Notes under the pieces: generated by a model
Databases searched by the model: none
Seen by the model: only the letters and a program-made list of their open reading frames with translations
What the model was told of the DNA's origin: nothing
Shown: piece after piece, positions 1-8,071 of the stretch
Layout of the letters: each line of letters begins with the position of its first letter
Position numbering within the stretch: the stretch's first letter is position 1
NCBI GenBank assembly: GCA_030639705.1
Contig: DAOWKX010000267.1
Coordinates: 1 to 16,791 of the forward strand
Reading direction: 5' to 3'
Source: Candidatus Aminicenantota bacterium
GTDB lineage: Bacteria > Acidobacteriota > Aminicenantia > UBA2199
Length of the DNA stretch: 16,791 bases
Program-made: the position numbers and the translations under genes

Positions 1-261
1 AAAGCAAATTATTCGGATGATAAAATCATTGATTGTAGAATAATGAATCAGAAACAGGGGGGAAAATATCATCAGGAAATACGGGTTTTGCTGAATATTT
101 TTTCTGAAATCAAAAAGAAGTTCCAGGATGATAATGACTGCTCCGGAAAGGGATATGACTAAAATTCCGGCCTTTCCCACCAATAAAGAGACAAAAAGTG
201 ATATGATACCCGGTAAAATCCATATTTTTCTGAAGTTCATCAGAGAATTTAACCCTTTCAT
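1..261 (-). CDS. N-terminal part of a membrane protein (runs off left edge)
   Basis: The frame opens at ATG 261 and stays open for 87 codons to the window edge, so the C-terminus is missing. The start is supported by an AGGAAG Shine-Dalgarno just upstream (about 266-272). The translation begins MKGLNSLMNFRKIW and is very hydrophobic. Likely membrane segments lie at residues 13-30, 33-50 and 61-78, with the basic stretch DFRKN between the second and third. I do not recognise the family. It is divergent from the GT-C glycosyltransferase gene at 430, so a role in envelope polysaccharide or lipid-linked sugar metabolism is possible, but that is inference from position only. A 61-residue reading of the same DNA in another frame (start 295) is less convincing: it has no good ribosome site and is not membrane-like. 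Confidence is good that this is coding and low for function. Confidence 0.7.
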   Translation of the reverse strand, partial: MKGLNSLMNFRKIWILPGIISLFVSLLVGKAGILVISLSGAVIIILELLFDFRKNIQQNPYFLMIFSPLFLIHYSTINDFIIRIICF

Positions 262-373
262 AAATCACTTCCTCATCATTGGCGCCATAGCTCATTTTTC
301 GAGTTTCGTTTGGCCGGAGGGTTTTATTTTATCATAACTTGGGTTTTATTAAAAAAAAGCATAATGTTCTCAT

Positions 374-403
374 TTGACAGTGATAAGATTTTAGAAGTAT
401 AAT
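374..403 (+). promoter_or_regulatory. sigma-70-type promoter of the GT-C gene
   Basis: TTGACA at 374-379 and TATAAT at 398-403 are both perfect consensus hexamers, separated by 18 bases. The predicted start is near 410, giving a leader of about 20 nt before the ATG at 430. The leader has only a weak purine stretch (AAAAGAA) as a ribosome site. Confidence 0.8.
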
Positions 404-429
404 GAAAATCCATTTTTCTGTTAAAAGAA

Positions 430-2703
430 ATGAAGAACCGCATCCAATCGTTTTTTTTAAAAATTGTCGTAATTTCTGGATATTTTTTCTATTTTTTCCA
501 TTTAAAAAAAATAACCTTTTTGTTTTTTAGTGCCATTGTATTGCTCCTGATGGTTTTTGTTGCGGACATGGTGTATCGCCGTTTTTACTGGAAGTTGTTG
601 CTCCCTTTTTCTTCCGGATTGCTTTGTTTTTTAGCCAGACTATTTTACTGGGATCAATTTGACTGGATTCAAAGGGTGAATAATCTGTTGCTCATCTCAA
701 TCATTTTTACCTTAATACTGGGTTGGCATCAGTTTAAATTGGGGAAAAAGGGTTTGTTTTTTTTTAATCGGCTTAAATTAAAGAAACGATTGCTGGTAAT
801 TTTCGTTTTTTCTGAAATCGTTTTTATCATTGCTTCTTTTTTTATTGTTCAAAAAGGGATCGGACTGGTAGGTGATGAAGCCCACTATCTTGTCATCTCA
901 CAGTCAATTGCCAGAGATTTTGACCTGAATGTATTTAACCAGTATGCCAGGGATGAGTATAAAGAGTTTATAAATCAACACCTTCAATCCCATGCCAAAG
1001 TAGGGAAGGGATTTAAAAAATGGTATTCTTTTCACCTTCCGGGTCTGTCTTTCACACTCGTTCCGTTCTTATTCTTTAAATTGCCCGTGCCGCTTCTTTA
1101 TTTTTTGATCCGTTCTTATCTGGGCCTTTTTGCCGCTTTGATTGCTGTTCTGGTGTATATGTTCAGTTTGAGAATATGGAAAAAGGAAAATATGGCTTTG
1201 CTGATTGCCATTGTTTTTTGCTTTAGCAGTCCGGTTTTTTTCATGTCGATCCACATTTTTGCTGAGGTTCAGGTACTTCTCCTGATTTTATTTTCCCTTT
1301 ATCTTTTATTGTTTGTACGGAGAAAATCCAACTTTTCTATCCTGTTGGCTGGCTTTTTACTGTCAATAACGATTTTCTGGGGAATGAAGTATGTGATTTT
1401 TATCTACGGTCTGGGCATTGGTTTTCTGATTTATTTTATTATAAATAAGGATTTTAAGAGAGCTATTTTATTCATTTTATTTCCGATTTTTTTTCAATTG
1501 GTCTTTTTTTCATATCTGAATTTTGCCTATGGTAATTTTTCTCCCATGTCCATCTACACCGGTGTCATGAGCGAAAGCCAGACCAGAGAATATTTTCAGA
1601 ATGTAAAAAGCATAAGTTTTAAAAGCCGGGTGGAGACTCTGCTGGATTATTTTTTTGATCAACGTGATGGATTATTGCTTTATAGTCCTTTTTATTTCTT
1701 TTTTTTCCCAGGCTTGATAATAGCCTTGAGAAAGTTTAAGACCTATTTACCTCATTTACTCATATCAATTGCCAGTTTTGTTTATTTATTCTATCATGGT
1801 TTTTCCACAGTCAGAGCAGGTGTTTGTCCGCAGGCAAGATATATGGTACCCATTCTCTGGACTGTGATGTTGTTTTGTATTATTTATTATCTGGAGACAC
1901 GGAATCGATTTTTAAAAAAACTATTCTGGCGGATTCCACTGTACTCTTTCTTGGTTATTGCCTATCAGGTATTCAATCCCTACACCCTGTATCAGACCAC
2001 CACCCATGATTATTTATACAGGCCCGGTTTAATTTTCCAGAAGTGGAGCAATATTTATATCAATGTATCTCAATTATTACCCTCTTTTATCAAGACTGTT
2101 CCCAGTTCGATTCCGCCCTACACCAAACCCAGCGCCAATGAGAGTTATCTCCCCAATATCATCGCACTCCTGATTGTTCTGATTTTAATTGGGGTATCCC
2201 TGATACCCTTTAAGCAAATCAAGGTTCACTGGTTATTGTCTGTTTTTTTTATTATTGCATTTGTTCTGTTTGGTCTTTTCCCCAGAGCCCCGCTATATAA
2301 TCCTATCCTGGTTACAAAAACCGGCACCATTCCTCATCTGGTTCATGGTGTTTCTTCTTATCCTCGCAAGATTCAGGAGAAAAGGTTTGAAATCAGAGAG
2401 CAGGGAAATTTCCGATATTTGATCTCCACCCGGGAAAAAGCTGATTTCTTTATCATTGAAAGCGAAAATCCTGAATCAACTGATATTTCTGCTGAATTTT
2501 TTTATTTTGACCATAAAGTGCCTGACCTGAATCTGTTCTCTTCAGGGTCTCATAAGGGCGTGATAAAAGAGCCAGGGTATTTTAAACGACAGCACCGCTA
2601 TTTTTACCAGTTCACCGTCAGAATAAAAAAATATCGATTTAAGAAAAAACCTTTAATCCTTCAATTATATCCGGTAAAAAGGTGGAACAAATCTGAATTT
2701 TAA
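430..2703 (+). CDS. GT-C fold membrane glycosyltransferase (ArnT/PMT-like)
   Basis: This 757-residue polytopic membrane protein has about a dozen hydrophobic segments between residues 10 and 615. It looks like a GT-C glycosyltransferase, the class using polyprenyl-phosphate sugars on the outer face of the inner membrane (ArnT, PMT, GT39/GT83). Supporting signs are the acidic motif GLVGDEAHYL (D149, E150) in a loop after an N-terminal membrane segment, FHLPGLSF at 201-208, DGLLLYSPF at 413-421, and QARYMVPIL at 468-476, where a family-typical RY-x-x-P follows an extracytoplasmic loop. Residues from about 625 to 757 form a hydrophilic, beta-rich tail, probably periplasmic. The donor sugar and acceptor cannot be read from the sequence. 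The gene stands alone behind its own promoter, divergent from another membrane-protein gene and convergent with the cyclase operon. No hairpin terminator is visible in the 102-base gap after it. Confidence 0.75.
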   Translation: MKNRIQSFFLKIVVISGYFFYFFHLKKITFLFFSAIVLLLMVFVADMVYRRFYWKLLLPFSSGLLCFLARLFYWDQFDWIQRVNNLLLISIIFTLILGWHQFKLGKKGLFFFNRLKLKKRLLVIFVFSEIVFIIASFFIVQKGIGLVGDEAHYLVISQSIARDFDLNVFNQYARDEYKEFINQHLQSHAKVGKGFKKWYSFHLPGLSFTLVPFLFFKLPVPLLYFLIRSYLGLFAALIAVLVYMFSLRIWKKENMALLIAIVFCFSSPVFFMSIHIFAEVQVLLLILFSLYLLLFVRRKSNFSILLAGFLLSITIFWGMKYVIFIYGLGIGFLIYFIINKDFKRAILFILFPIFFQLVFFSYLNFAYGNFSPMSIYTGVMSESQTREYFQNVKSISFKSRVETLLDYFFDQRDGLLLYSPFYFFFFPGLIIALRKFKTYLPHLLISIASFVYLFYHGFSTVRAGVCPQARYMVPILWTVMLFCIIYYLETRNRFLKKLFWRIPLYSFLVIAYQVFNPYTLYQTTTHDYLYRPGLIFQKWSNIYINVSQLLPSFIKTVPSSIPPYTKPSANESYLPNIIALLIVLILIGVSLIPFKQIKVHWLLSVFFIIAFVLFGLFPRAPLYNPILVTKTGTIPHLVHGVSSYPRKIQEKRFEIREQGNFRYLISTREKADFFIIESENPESTDISAEFFYFDHKVPDLNLFSSGSHKGVIKEPGYFKRQHRYFYQFTVRIKKYRFKKKPLILQLYPVKRWNKSEF

Positions 2704-2805
2704 GGACAAACTTTTTATGTGAAAATCATAGAACCCAACGGTGTATTTACGGCAAAAAAGGTGAAATGAGTTCGGTATTTTAAATAAAGAGTTCTACAGG
2801 ACGTT

Positions 2806-3570
2806 TCATTTTGAAAGCGTTTCAATCAATTTCCTGATATTTTGTTTGAGCAGGTTGGAATTGGTTTTGGTGAGGGCTTTCTCCAGGGCATCCAGGGCTT
2901 TTCTTTTTTGTCCTATTTTTATATAGACTTGTCCCATGTTCACCAGGATGTTTGCATCTTCTTCGGTTAGTAAAGAGAGTGCTCTTTTAAAATTGGCTAA
3001 TGCTTCATTGAATTTATTCTCTTTATTGGCAATGATTCCCTTAAGGTTATATATCGGGGCAAAATTCCTGTTTTTATCCATGGCTTTGTCGATATAACGT
3101 TTTGCCGATTCCAGTTTGTTGTGTTTCAACTCCAGCATTACCAGGTTTACATAGGCATTTTCCGGTGTTCGGTATCCCTTTGAATTGGCTGCAGTTAAGA
3201 GATATTCTTTGGCCAGATTATATCGATTGAGCTCTGTATATATCAGTCCCAGAGAATTGTAGGCATCTGAAAATCTGGGATTCAGGGCCAACAATTTTTT
3301 ATAATAGGATGCGGCCTGTTCAAATTCCCTTTTATACATATAAACCAGGCCCAGGGCGTTTAGTGCGCCTTCAAGTTTGGGTTTTTTCGCGATGGCGGTG
3401 AGTAATTTTCTTTCTGCTAATATAATATTGCCTTCATTCAAATAAAAGATTCCCTGATTCATGATATATTCAGGAGAACCGGGTTTTAAACTCCCGGGTA
3501 TGGTGCTGGGCTTTTTTTTACATCCAAATAATGAAATAAACATGATTGCGATTATTATAAATTTTTTCAT
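2806..3570 (-). CDS. TPR-repeat lipoprotein, PilF/PilW-like
   Basis: The 254-residue product begins MKKFIIIAIMFISLFGC, a lipoprotein signal peptide with lipobox L-F-G-C and the lipidated Cys at 17. A short KKKP linker follows, then about six tetratricopeptide repeats from residue 33 to the end (for example ALNALGLVYMYKREFEQAA, then AYNSLGLIYTELNRYNLAK). Length, lipidation and an all-TPR body match the PilF/PilW pilotins that assemble type IV pilus secretins. Similar TPR lipoproteins serve other roles, so the specific function is tentative. Its ATG overlaps the stop of the cyclase gene by four bases (ATGA), implying translational coupling, and AAGGAAGGA upstream can serve as ribosome site. It is the last gene of a long minus-strand cluster. 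Confidence 0.8.
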   Translation of the reverse strand: MKKFIIIAIMFISLFGCKKKPSTIPGSLKPGSPEYIMNQGIFYLNEGNIILAERKLLTAIAKKPKLEGALNALGLVYMYKREFEQAASYYKKLLALNPRFSDAYNSLGLIYTELNRYNLAKEYLLTAANSKGYRTPENAYVNLVMLELKHNKLESAKRYIDKAMDKNRNFAPIYNLKGIIANKENKFNEALANFKRALSLLTEEDANILVNMGQVYIKIGQKRKALDALEKALTKTNSNLLKQNIRKLIETLSK

Positions 3571-5123
3571 TTGTCCTTCCTTTTTATCACTTTATAGGCA
3601 TTCAATGGCCTTTTTATACCGTATAATTTTTTTTCTCCCAGACTTTTAAATTCAAATAGTGTCCGGGTACGGGCATAAACAGCTTCTGAAACCAGAATTT
3701 CATCCGGACCTGCAACTGATGATTCAAGGCGGGAGGCAATGTTCACGGTGTTGCCCAGAACCGTATAATCAAATCGTTTGGGCGACCCGAAGTCACCGGC
3801 AATCAGTTTTCCGGTATTTATACCGATCCTGATTCTGATTTTTTTTGCCTCCGGGATATTGGCATTCATTTCTTTCATCCTGGCCTGCATATCCAGCGCG
3901 GTTAACATAGACAATTCGGGATGGTTCTCAATGGGAAAGGGAACTCCGAAAACAGCCATGATGCCATCTCCCAGATATTTATCAAGTGTTCCGTGGTATT
4001 TAAAAATGATTTCGGTCATTTCTGTGAAAAAGTTATTTAAAAAAATTCCTGTTTCCACCGGCTTCATATTTTCAGCTTTTGGAGTGAAACCCACGATATC
4101 CAAAAATAGTACCGAAGCATCGGATTCTTTGTAGTCAAGAAATTCATTGGAAATGTCATCCTGGGATTCCATAATCTTTGAAACTACAGATGGTGAAAGG
4201 TATCTCTCCAATCTGGTGCGTATCTTTTTCTCCCGGTTCAGTTTGTTCAGGCTGTTAATCCCCTCGATGGATAGACCGGCAAAATTTGCTATTATTGATA
4301 ATATTTCCAGATCTTTCTCACAGAACATTTCTTCAAAGTGGGTGGTATCAGCATAGATGAGACCGTAGATGGAACTCTTTGTCCAGATCGGGATTGACAT
4401 GGCTGATGTGATTCCATACAGAATAATACTTTCCGCCCCATCAAACCGCGAATCATCGCGGGTGTTGGAAGACAGGATGGCAACCTTATCTTTGATTGCT
4501 TTCATGGCAATTGTTTTGGATATATTTACTTTTATAACGCCTTTTCCTTTTTTGGTCTGGGAATGTATCAGATGTATCTCGTCCTGTTGCTCATCGAGAG
4601 AGAAAATAAAAAGCCTCTTCAGATTAATGTATTTAAATATTAACTGGCCAATTTTTTTGAAACTGTCTTCGAGGCTCGAGGAGGCGATGAGGTTTTTTCC
4701 CAATTCGGTTAAAGAGGTTAAAAAATTGAGTTCTGTGCTCTCGATATCAGGTTTTGTTTCGACCCTTAGCTCTTCTGAAAGGGGAAGAACCATTGATATC
4801 TTCTGGTCGTCAATGTCATGATAGTTTTCATTTTTGGGAACCGATAGAAATTTGAGAATTGTTTTTCCCAGGGCTATATTGTCACCTGTCTCCAGAATTC
4901 TCTCTTTGATTTTTTGACCGTTCACATATGATCCGTTTGTGCTCTTGAGATCCACCAGTTTGTACCCTTTATCTGTCTTTACAAATTTACAGTGATTCCG
5001 GGAGATTGTCTTATCTTCGAGCTGGAGATCATTGCTGGATAATTTTCCGGCAGTGATGATATTTTTGGACAGATAAAAAGTTTTTATCTCATCATTTAAC
5101 GAAAATTCTAGCTTAAATTCCAT
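3567..5123 (-). CDS. FHA-GAF-class III adenylate/guanylate cyclase
   Basis: This 518-residue soluble signalling protein has three modules. Residues about 5-95 form a forkhead-associated domain that binds phosphothreonine peptides: SRNH at 41-44, STNG at 61-64 and VNG at 67-69 are the classic contacts. Residues about 140-290 read as a GAF sensor domain. A helical linker with RYLSPSVV (307-314) leads to a class III cyclase domain (about 335-515). All catalytic positions appear intact: metal-binding D342 (FLDIVGFT) and D386 (YLGDGIMAVFG), purine-reading K382 and D452 (the Lys/Asp pair typical of adenylate cyclases), and transition-state residues N461 and R465 (NIASRLE). cAMP is therefore the likeliest product. 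The start overlaps the gpsA end by 16 bases, with AAGGAG 12 bases upstream. The stop overlaps the TPR lipoprotein start by 4. No membrane segment is seen. Confidence 0.93.
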   Translation of the reverse strand: MEFKLEFSLNDEIKTFYLSKNIITAGKLSSNDLQLEDKTISRNHCKFVKTDKGYKLVDLKSTNGSYVNGQKIKERILETGDNIALGKTILKFLSVPKNENYHDIDDQKISMVLPLSEELRVETKPDIESTELNFLTSLTELGKNLIASSSLEDSFKKIGQLIFKYINLKRLFIFSLDEQQDEIHLIHSQTKKGKGVIKVNISKTIAMKAIKDKVAILSSNTRDDSRFDGAESIILYGITSAMSIPIWTKSSIYGLIYADTTHFEEMFCEKDLEILSIIANFAGLSIEGINSLNKLNREKKIRTRLERYLSPSVVSKIMESQDDISNEFLDYKESDASVLFLDIVGFTPKAENMKPVETGIFLNNFFTEMTEIIFKYHGTLDKYLGDGIMAVFGVPFPIENHPELSMLTALDMQARMKEMNANIPEAKKIRIRIGINTGKLIAGDFGSPKRFDYTVLGNTVNIASRLESSVAGPDEILVSEAVYARTRTLFEFKSLGEKKLYGIKRPLNAYKVIKRKDK

Positions 5124-6115
5124 TCCGGTTTTAAGCTCCTTTTCATCAACTCTTTAATGGCTTTTTCAGGTTTTTTTTTATTGAACAAAATCTGGTATAC
5201 CTCGGAGGATATGGGCATTTCCATGTTCAATTGATCTGATAATGATTTAATGGCTTTGGTGGTTTCAACCCCCTCGGCTATCATGACATTTGTTTTTTCG
5301 ATTTCCTCCAGTGATTCTCCTTTTGCCACTCTGACACCCAGCTGGAAATTTCTAGATAGAGAACCAAAACAGGTCAATATGAGGTCGCCGATTCCAGCCA
5401 GGCCCCAGAACGTTTCTTTTTTTGCTCCCATATGAATTCCAAACCGGGAAATTTCCATGTTGGCCCGGGTAATCAGGGCTGTCGTGGTGTTATAACCATA
5501 TCCACACCCGTTGGCGATCCCGGATGCAATGGCCATGATATTTTTCAGTGAACCGGCAACTTCGATGCCAGTTAAATCCCCGCTTCTGTATATCCGTAAA
5601 ATGTTGGAAGAGAATCGTTGCTGAATTTGTTTCAGAATGGTTTCATTTTTTGAGCCGGCAACAACAGCAGTTGGAAAATTTTGAGCCAGTTCTTTAGCAA
5701 ATGATGGGCCTGATAACGTTACCCACTGATTGATGGTATCCGGTCCTATTATATCAGTTGCAAGTTCTGATATTGTTTTTAGGGATGCTGACTCAAATCC
5801 TTTGGATAGATTAACCAGTATTTTTTTATGAAGAATATTTTTAAGACGATAAAAAGTTTGACGGATAAATTTGGACGGAACAGCAAAAATAATAATTTTT
5901 GCTTCCCGGACCTCTGATTCCAAATCTGAAACCGGAATGAGGTATTTTGATAAGCTAATGCCAGGCAGAAAAATAGAATTTTCTCTTTTCAATTTTATAG
6001 ATTGGATGACGCTCTCTTCCCTGATCCAGATTTTAATAGTCTGGTTTTTTAAAGTAAGATAGTTTGCAAAAGCAGTCCCCCAGGATCCTCCGCCAACAAC
6101 TAATATTTTATCCAT
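5108..6115 (-). CDS. gpsA: Glycerol-3-phosphate dehydrogenase [NAD(P)+]
   Basis: GpsA reduces dihydroxyacetone phosphate to sn-glycerol-3-phosphate, the backbone of phospholipids, in the cytoplasm. With the ATG at 6115 the product is 335 residues, a normal length. It shows the N-terminal nucleotide-binding motif GGGSWGTA (8-15), NLSKGFE around K105, the SGPSFAKELA block, the catalytic-lysine block VAGSLKNIMAIASG (K191), and GIGDLILTC followed by SRN (D244, R255, N256) for substrate binding. A TTG three codons upstream (6124) could also start translation, but the ATG places the Rossmann strand at the usual distance from the N-terminus. The start lies 8 bases inside the plsY end and the stop lies 16 bases inside the cyclase gene. 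GpsA and PlsY catalyse successive steps, so coupled translation makes metabolic sense. Confidence 0.95.
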   Translation of the reverse strand: MDKILVVGGGSWGTAFANYLTLKNQTIKIWIREESVIQSIKLKRENSIFLPGISLSKYLIPVSDLESEVREAKIIIFAVPSKFIRQTFYRLKNILHKKILVNLSKGFESASLKTISELATDIIGPDTINQWVTLSGPSFAKELAQNFPTAVVAGSKNETILKQIQQRFSSNILRIYRSGDLTGIEVAGSLKNIMAIASGIANGCGYGYNTTTALITRANMEISRFGIHMGAKKETFWGLAGIGDLILTCFGSLSRNFQLGVRVAKGESLEEIEKTNVMIAEGVETTKAIKSLSDQLNMEMPISSEVYQILFNKKKPEKAIKELMKRSLKPEWNLS

Positions 6116-6701
6116 TTTTACCAAAACCCAGTTTATTTTCGGTATTGGAAAAAATTTTTTTCAGATTAGTTTTATGTCTGATAATAATAAAAACCGTAAC
6201 CACAAATATGATCATTGCTATTTCCACGATCTGGCTGAAAAGAAAAAAAAAGAAAGACGATATAACACCCAGCATTGATCCGGCTGAAATATATTTTGTG
6301 GCGATCACGGTCAGAATAAAAACCATGAAAAAAATAAGGAAAGCGGGAATGGAATAGGCTAACAAAACTCCGGCAAAAGTGGCCACTCCCTTTCCACCTT
6401 TAAATTTAAGAAACAGGGGAAAAATATGGCCTGTGATAACAACGGCTCCTCCGAGTACACCCATAACCGGGTAATCAAAATGTGATAATCCATATATGAC
6501 AGGCAAAAAGCCTTTCAGAATATCGAGTATCAGGGTTGAGAGTCCCGCAACTTTTCCCCCGCACCGGAATACATTGGTGGCACCGATATTTCCACTTCCT
6601 TCTCTCCGGATATCTTTTTTTTCAGTCATATAGAATACAATAAATCCGACGGGGATTGAACCCAAAAGATATGAGAGCACTATAAAAAGTATTTCATGCA
6701 T
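6108..6701 (-). CDS. plsY: Acyl-phosphate:glycerol-3-phosphate acyltransferase
   Basis: PlsY is an inner-membrane enzyme that moves an acyl group from acyl-phosphate to position 1 of glycerol-3-phosphate, giving lysophosphatidate. The 197-residue product has the family's membrane-segment pattern and three conserved blocks: GSGNIGATNV (35-44), GHIFPLFLKFKGGKGVAT (91-108, the glycine-rich phosphate-binding loop), and RHKTNLKKI with E-NKLG near the C-terminus. The ATG at 6701 overlaps the end of thpR by 8 bases. A GAGGAG lies about 12 bases upstream, a slightly long spacing. It sits directly before gpsA, which supplies its acceptor. No acyl-phosphate-forming PlsX is in the window. Confidence 0.96.
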   Translation of the reverse strand: MHEILFIVLSYLLGSIPVGFIVFYMTEKKDIRREGSGNIGATNVFRCGGKVAGLSTLILDILKGFLPVIYGLSHFDYPVMGVLGGAVVITGHIFPLFLKFKGGKGVATFAGVLLAYSIPAFLIFFMVFILTVIATKYISAGSMLGVISSFFFFLFSQIVEIAMIIFVVTVFIIIRHKTNLKKIFSNTENKLGFGKNG

Positions 6702-7254
6702 TTGAAAAGGTAATCTCCTCTAATATAGTATAAATTGGGCCCTCGCTTGTCAACATGCTCTGATATATTTGGAACCCATTGGATTTAAAACGGGCAATAG
6801 GCTGGGAATGATTTTTCTCCATAAGGGAGGTAAAAGATTTGAAGTTGAAGGGTTTGCGATTTCTTCCAATGGTTAAATGGGGTTTAAATTCTCTGATTTC
6901 CCGGCTTATTTTAATTTTTTCCAAAACATCTTCAACCTGGGTATAAATATTTTTCAAGGTTTCATTTTCTTCAATACCTGCCCAGAATATGGTTAGGTCA
7001 TTTCCCCGTCCAAATTTTCCAAACCCTGAAATGACGATTTCGAAGGGTTGAATCTGAAACCGGGTTCTCTTTAATATTTCTGTTATTTTTCCTTTCTTTT
7101 CCGCATCAACTTCGCCGATAAATTTAATGGTTAGATGCCAGTTTTCAGGTTTTACCCACCTGATTGGGGTAGCAATTTTTTTAAATGGTTTAAGAGCGTT
7201 GGCAATTTTTCCTTTGGTGGGAGTGTCCAGCTTCATGCCGATGAAGGCTCGCAT
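6694..7254 (-). CDS. thpR: RNA 2',3'-cyclic phosphodiesterase (LigT/ThpR family)
   Basis: This 186-residue enzyme of the 2H phosphoesterase family hydrolyses RNA 2',3'-cyclic phosphate ends. Both signature tetrapeptides are present: HLTI at 40-43 and HLTI at 126-129, the latter within FKPHLTIGR, each giving a catalytic His and Thr. The start MRAFIGMKL matches the usual family N-terminus (MR-x-FIA-x-x-L), which supports the ATG at 7254 despite the absence of any Shine-Dalgarno. A good promoter places the transcription start on this same A, so the mRNA is probably leaderless. The stop overlaps plsY by 8 bases, making this the first cistron of a thpR-plsY-gpsA-cyclase-TPR unit. Biological substrates of ThpR proteins are generally poorly known. 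Confidence 0.93.
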   Translation of the reverse strand: MRAFIGMKLDTPTKGKIANALKPFKKIATPIRWVKPENWHLTIKFIGEVDAEKKGKITEILKRTRFQIQPFEIVISGFGKFGRGNDLTIFWAGIEENETLKNIYTQVEDVLEKIKISREIREFKPHLTIGRNRKPFNFKSFTSLMEKNHSQPIARFKSNGFQIYQSMLTSEGPIYTILEEITFSNA

Positions 7255-7260
7255 AGCGAT

Positions 7261-7289
7261 ATTATAAGGTATTCGGAATTATTAGTAAA
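7261..7289 (-). promoter_or_regulatory. promoter giving a leaderless thpR transcript
   Basis: On the minus strand, TTTACT (7289-7284, four of six matches) and a perfect TATAAT (7266-7261) are separated by 17 bases. Counting the standard distance from the -10 box puts +1 at 7254, the A of the thpR ATG. The promoter lies in the 64-base gap after truA, so the downstream half of the cluster can be transcribed separately from rpmB-truA. Confidence 0.65.
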
Positions 7290-7318
7290 GGGGATTTAAC
7301 TGTTATTCAATAAAAACT

Positions 7319-8056
7319 CTAATACTCTACTTTTTCCAGGGTGAGACCTTTTGCCGGAGCAGTCTGGCCGGCTTTTCGTCTGTCTTTGGCTTCAAAAATT
7401 GCGGGGACATCCTCCGGGTTGATTTTCTCTCTTCCCACATCAATGATGGTACCGATAATGTTTCTAACCATATAACGAAGAAAACTTTTCCCGGTAACGG
7501 AAAAAATAATGGTTTCTCCCTTCACTTTCATGGTGAATTTGGATATTTCCCTGATTCGTTTTTTGTTTGGTTCATCTGAAGTAAAACTGGAAAAATTTTT
7601 TTCGCCACGGAAATATTTCAATGATTTCCGCATGGCTTTCAGATTGAGTGGATAGGGAATATGTACGGAGTATCTGCAGTTAAAGGGTGACTGGACCTGG
7701 CCAAAGAATATCTTATAGGTATAGGTTTTTCTGGATGCATGGTATCTGGCATTAAAGGATTTATCCATGTGCTGGCAGTCCATGATTCGGATATCTCCTG
7801 GCAACAATGCATTTAAAGCCCGTTTCAGTGAACTGGCTTCGATTTTGATTTTAATATGAAAGTTTGCGGTTAATCCAAGGGAGTGAACTCCGGCATCGGT
7901 TCGACTGCTGCCGGTGACCACTACTTTTTTTTTGGCAATGATTTTAAGGGCATTGATCAATTCACGTTGAACTGTTTTTATTTCCGGAGTTTGAAATTGC
8001 CATCCATAATATTCGGTGCCGTCAAAATGGATGATTACTTTGTAATTATAAACCAC
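7319..8056 (-). CDS. truA: tRNA pseudouridine(38-40) synthase
   Basis: TruA converts uridines 38-40 of the tRNA anticodon arm to pseudouridine. The 245-residue protein carries the N-terminal FDGTEYYGWQ block, the catalytic motif SRTDAGVHSLG with nucleophile D54, a central NARYHASRKTYTY block, and the C-terminal SFLRYMVRNIIGT block. It is full length. The start is GTG at 8056, 15 bases after the preceding SLOG gene, with only a weak ribosome site (AAGAGA). It is in the rpmB operon context with other translation genes. A 64-base gap holding a promoter separates it from thpR. Confidence 0.96.
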   Translation of the reverse strand: MVYNYKVIIHFDGTEYYGWQFQTPEIKTVQRELINALKIIAKKKVVVTGSSRTDAGVHSLGLTANFHIKIKIEASSLKRALNALLPGDIRIMDCQHMDKSFNARYHASRKTYTYKIFFGQVQSPFNCRYSVHIPYPLNLKAMRKSLKYFRGEKNFSSFTSDEPNKKRIREISKFTMKVKGETIIFSVTGKSFLRYMVRNIIGTIIDVGREKINPEDVPAIFEAKDRRKAGQTAPAKGLTLEKVEY

Positions 8057-8071
8057 AACTATATCGGTCTC

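Noticed and set aside
110..295. 61-residue minus-strand frame starting at 295
   Set aside because: It overlaps the hydrophobic frame from ATG 261, which has a better ribosome site, runs to the window edge and looks like a membrane protein. The 61-residue translation has no recognisable features.
2704..2805. Intrinsic terminator between the convergent GT-C and TPR genes
   Set aside because: No GC-rich stem followed by a T-run was found on either strand; only AT-rich sequence and short A-runs are present.
4369..4821. 150-residue plus-strand frame inside the cyclase gene
   Set aside because: It is antisense to the GAF region of a clear FHA-GAF-cyclase gene and its translation has no family features.
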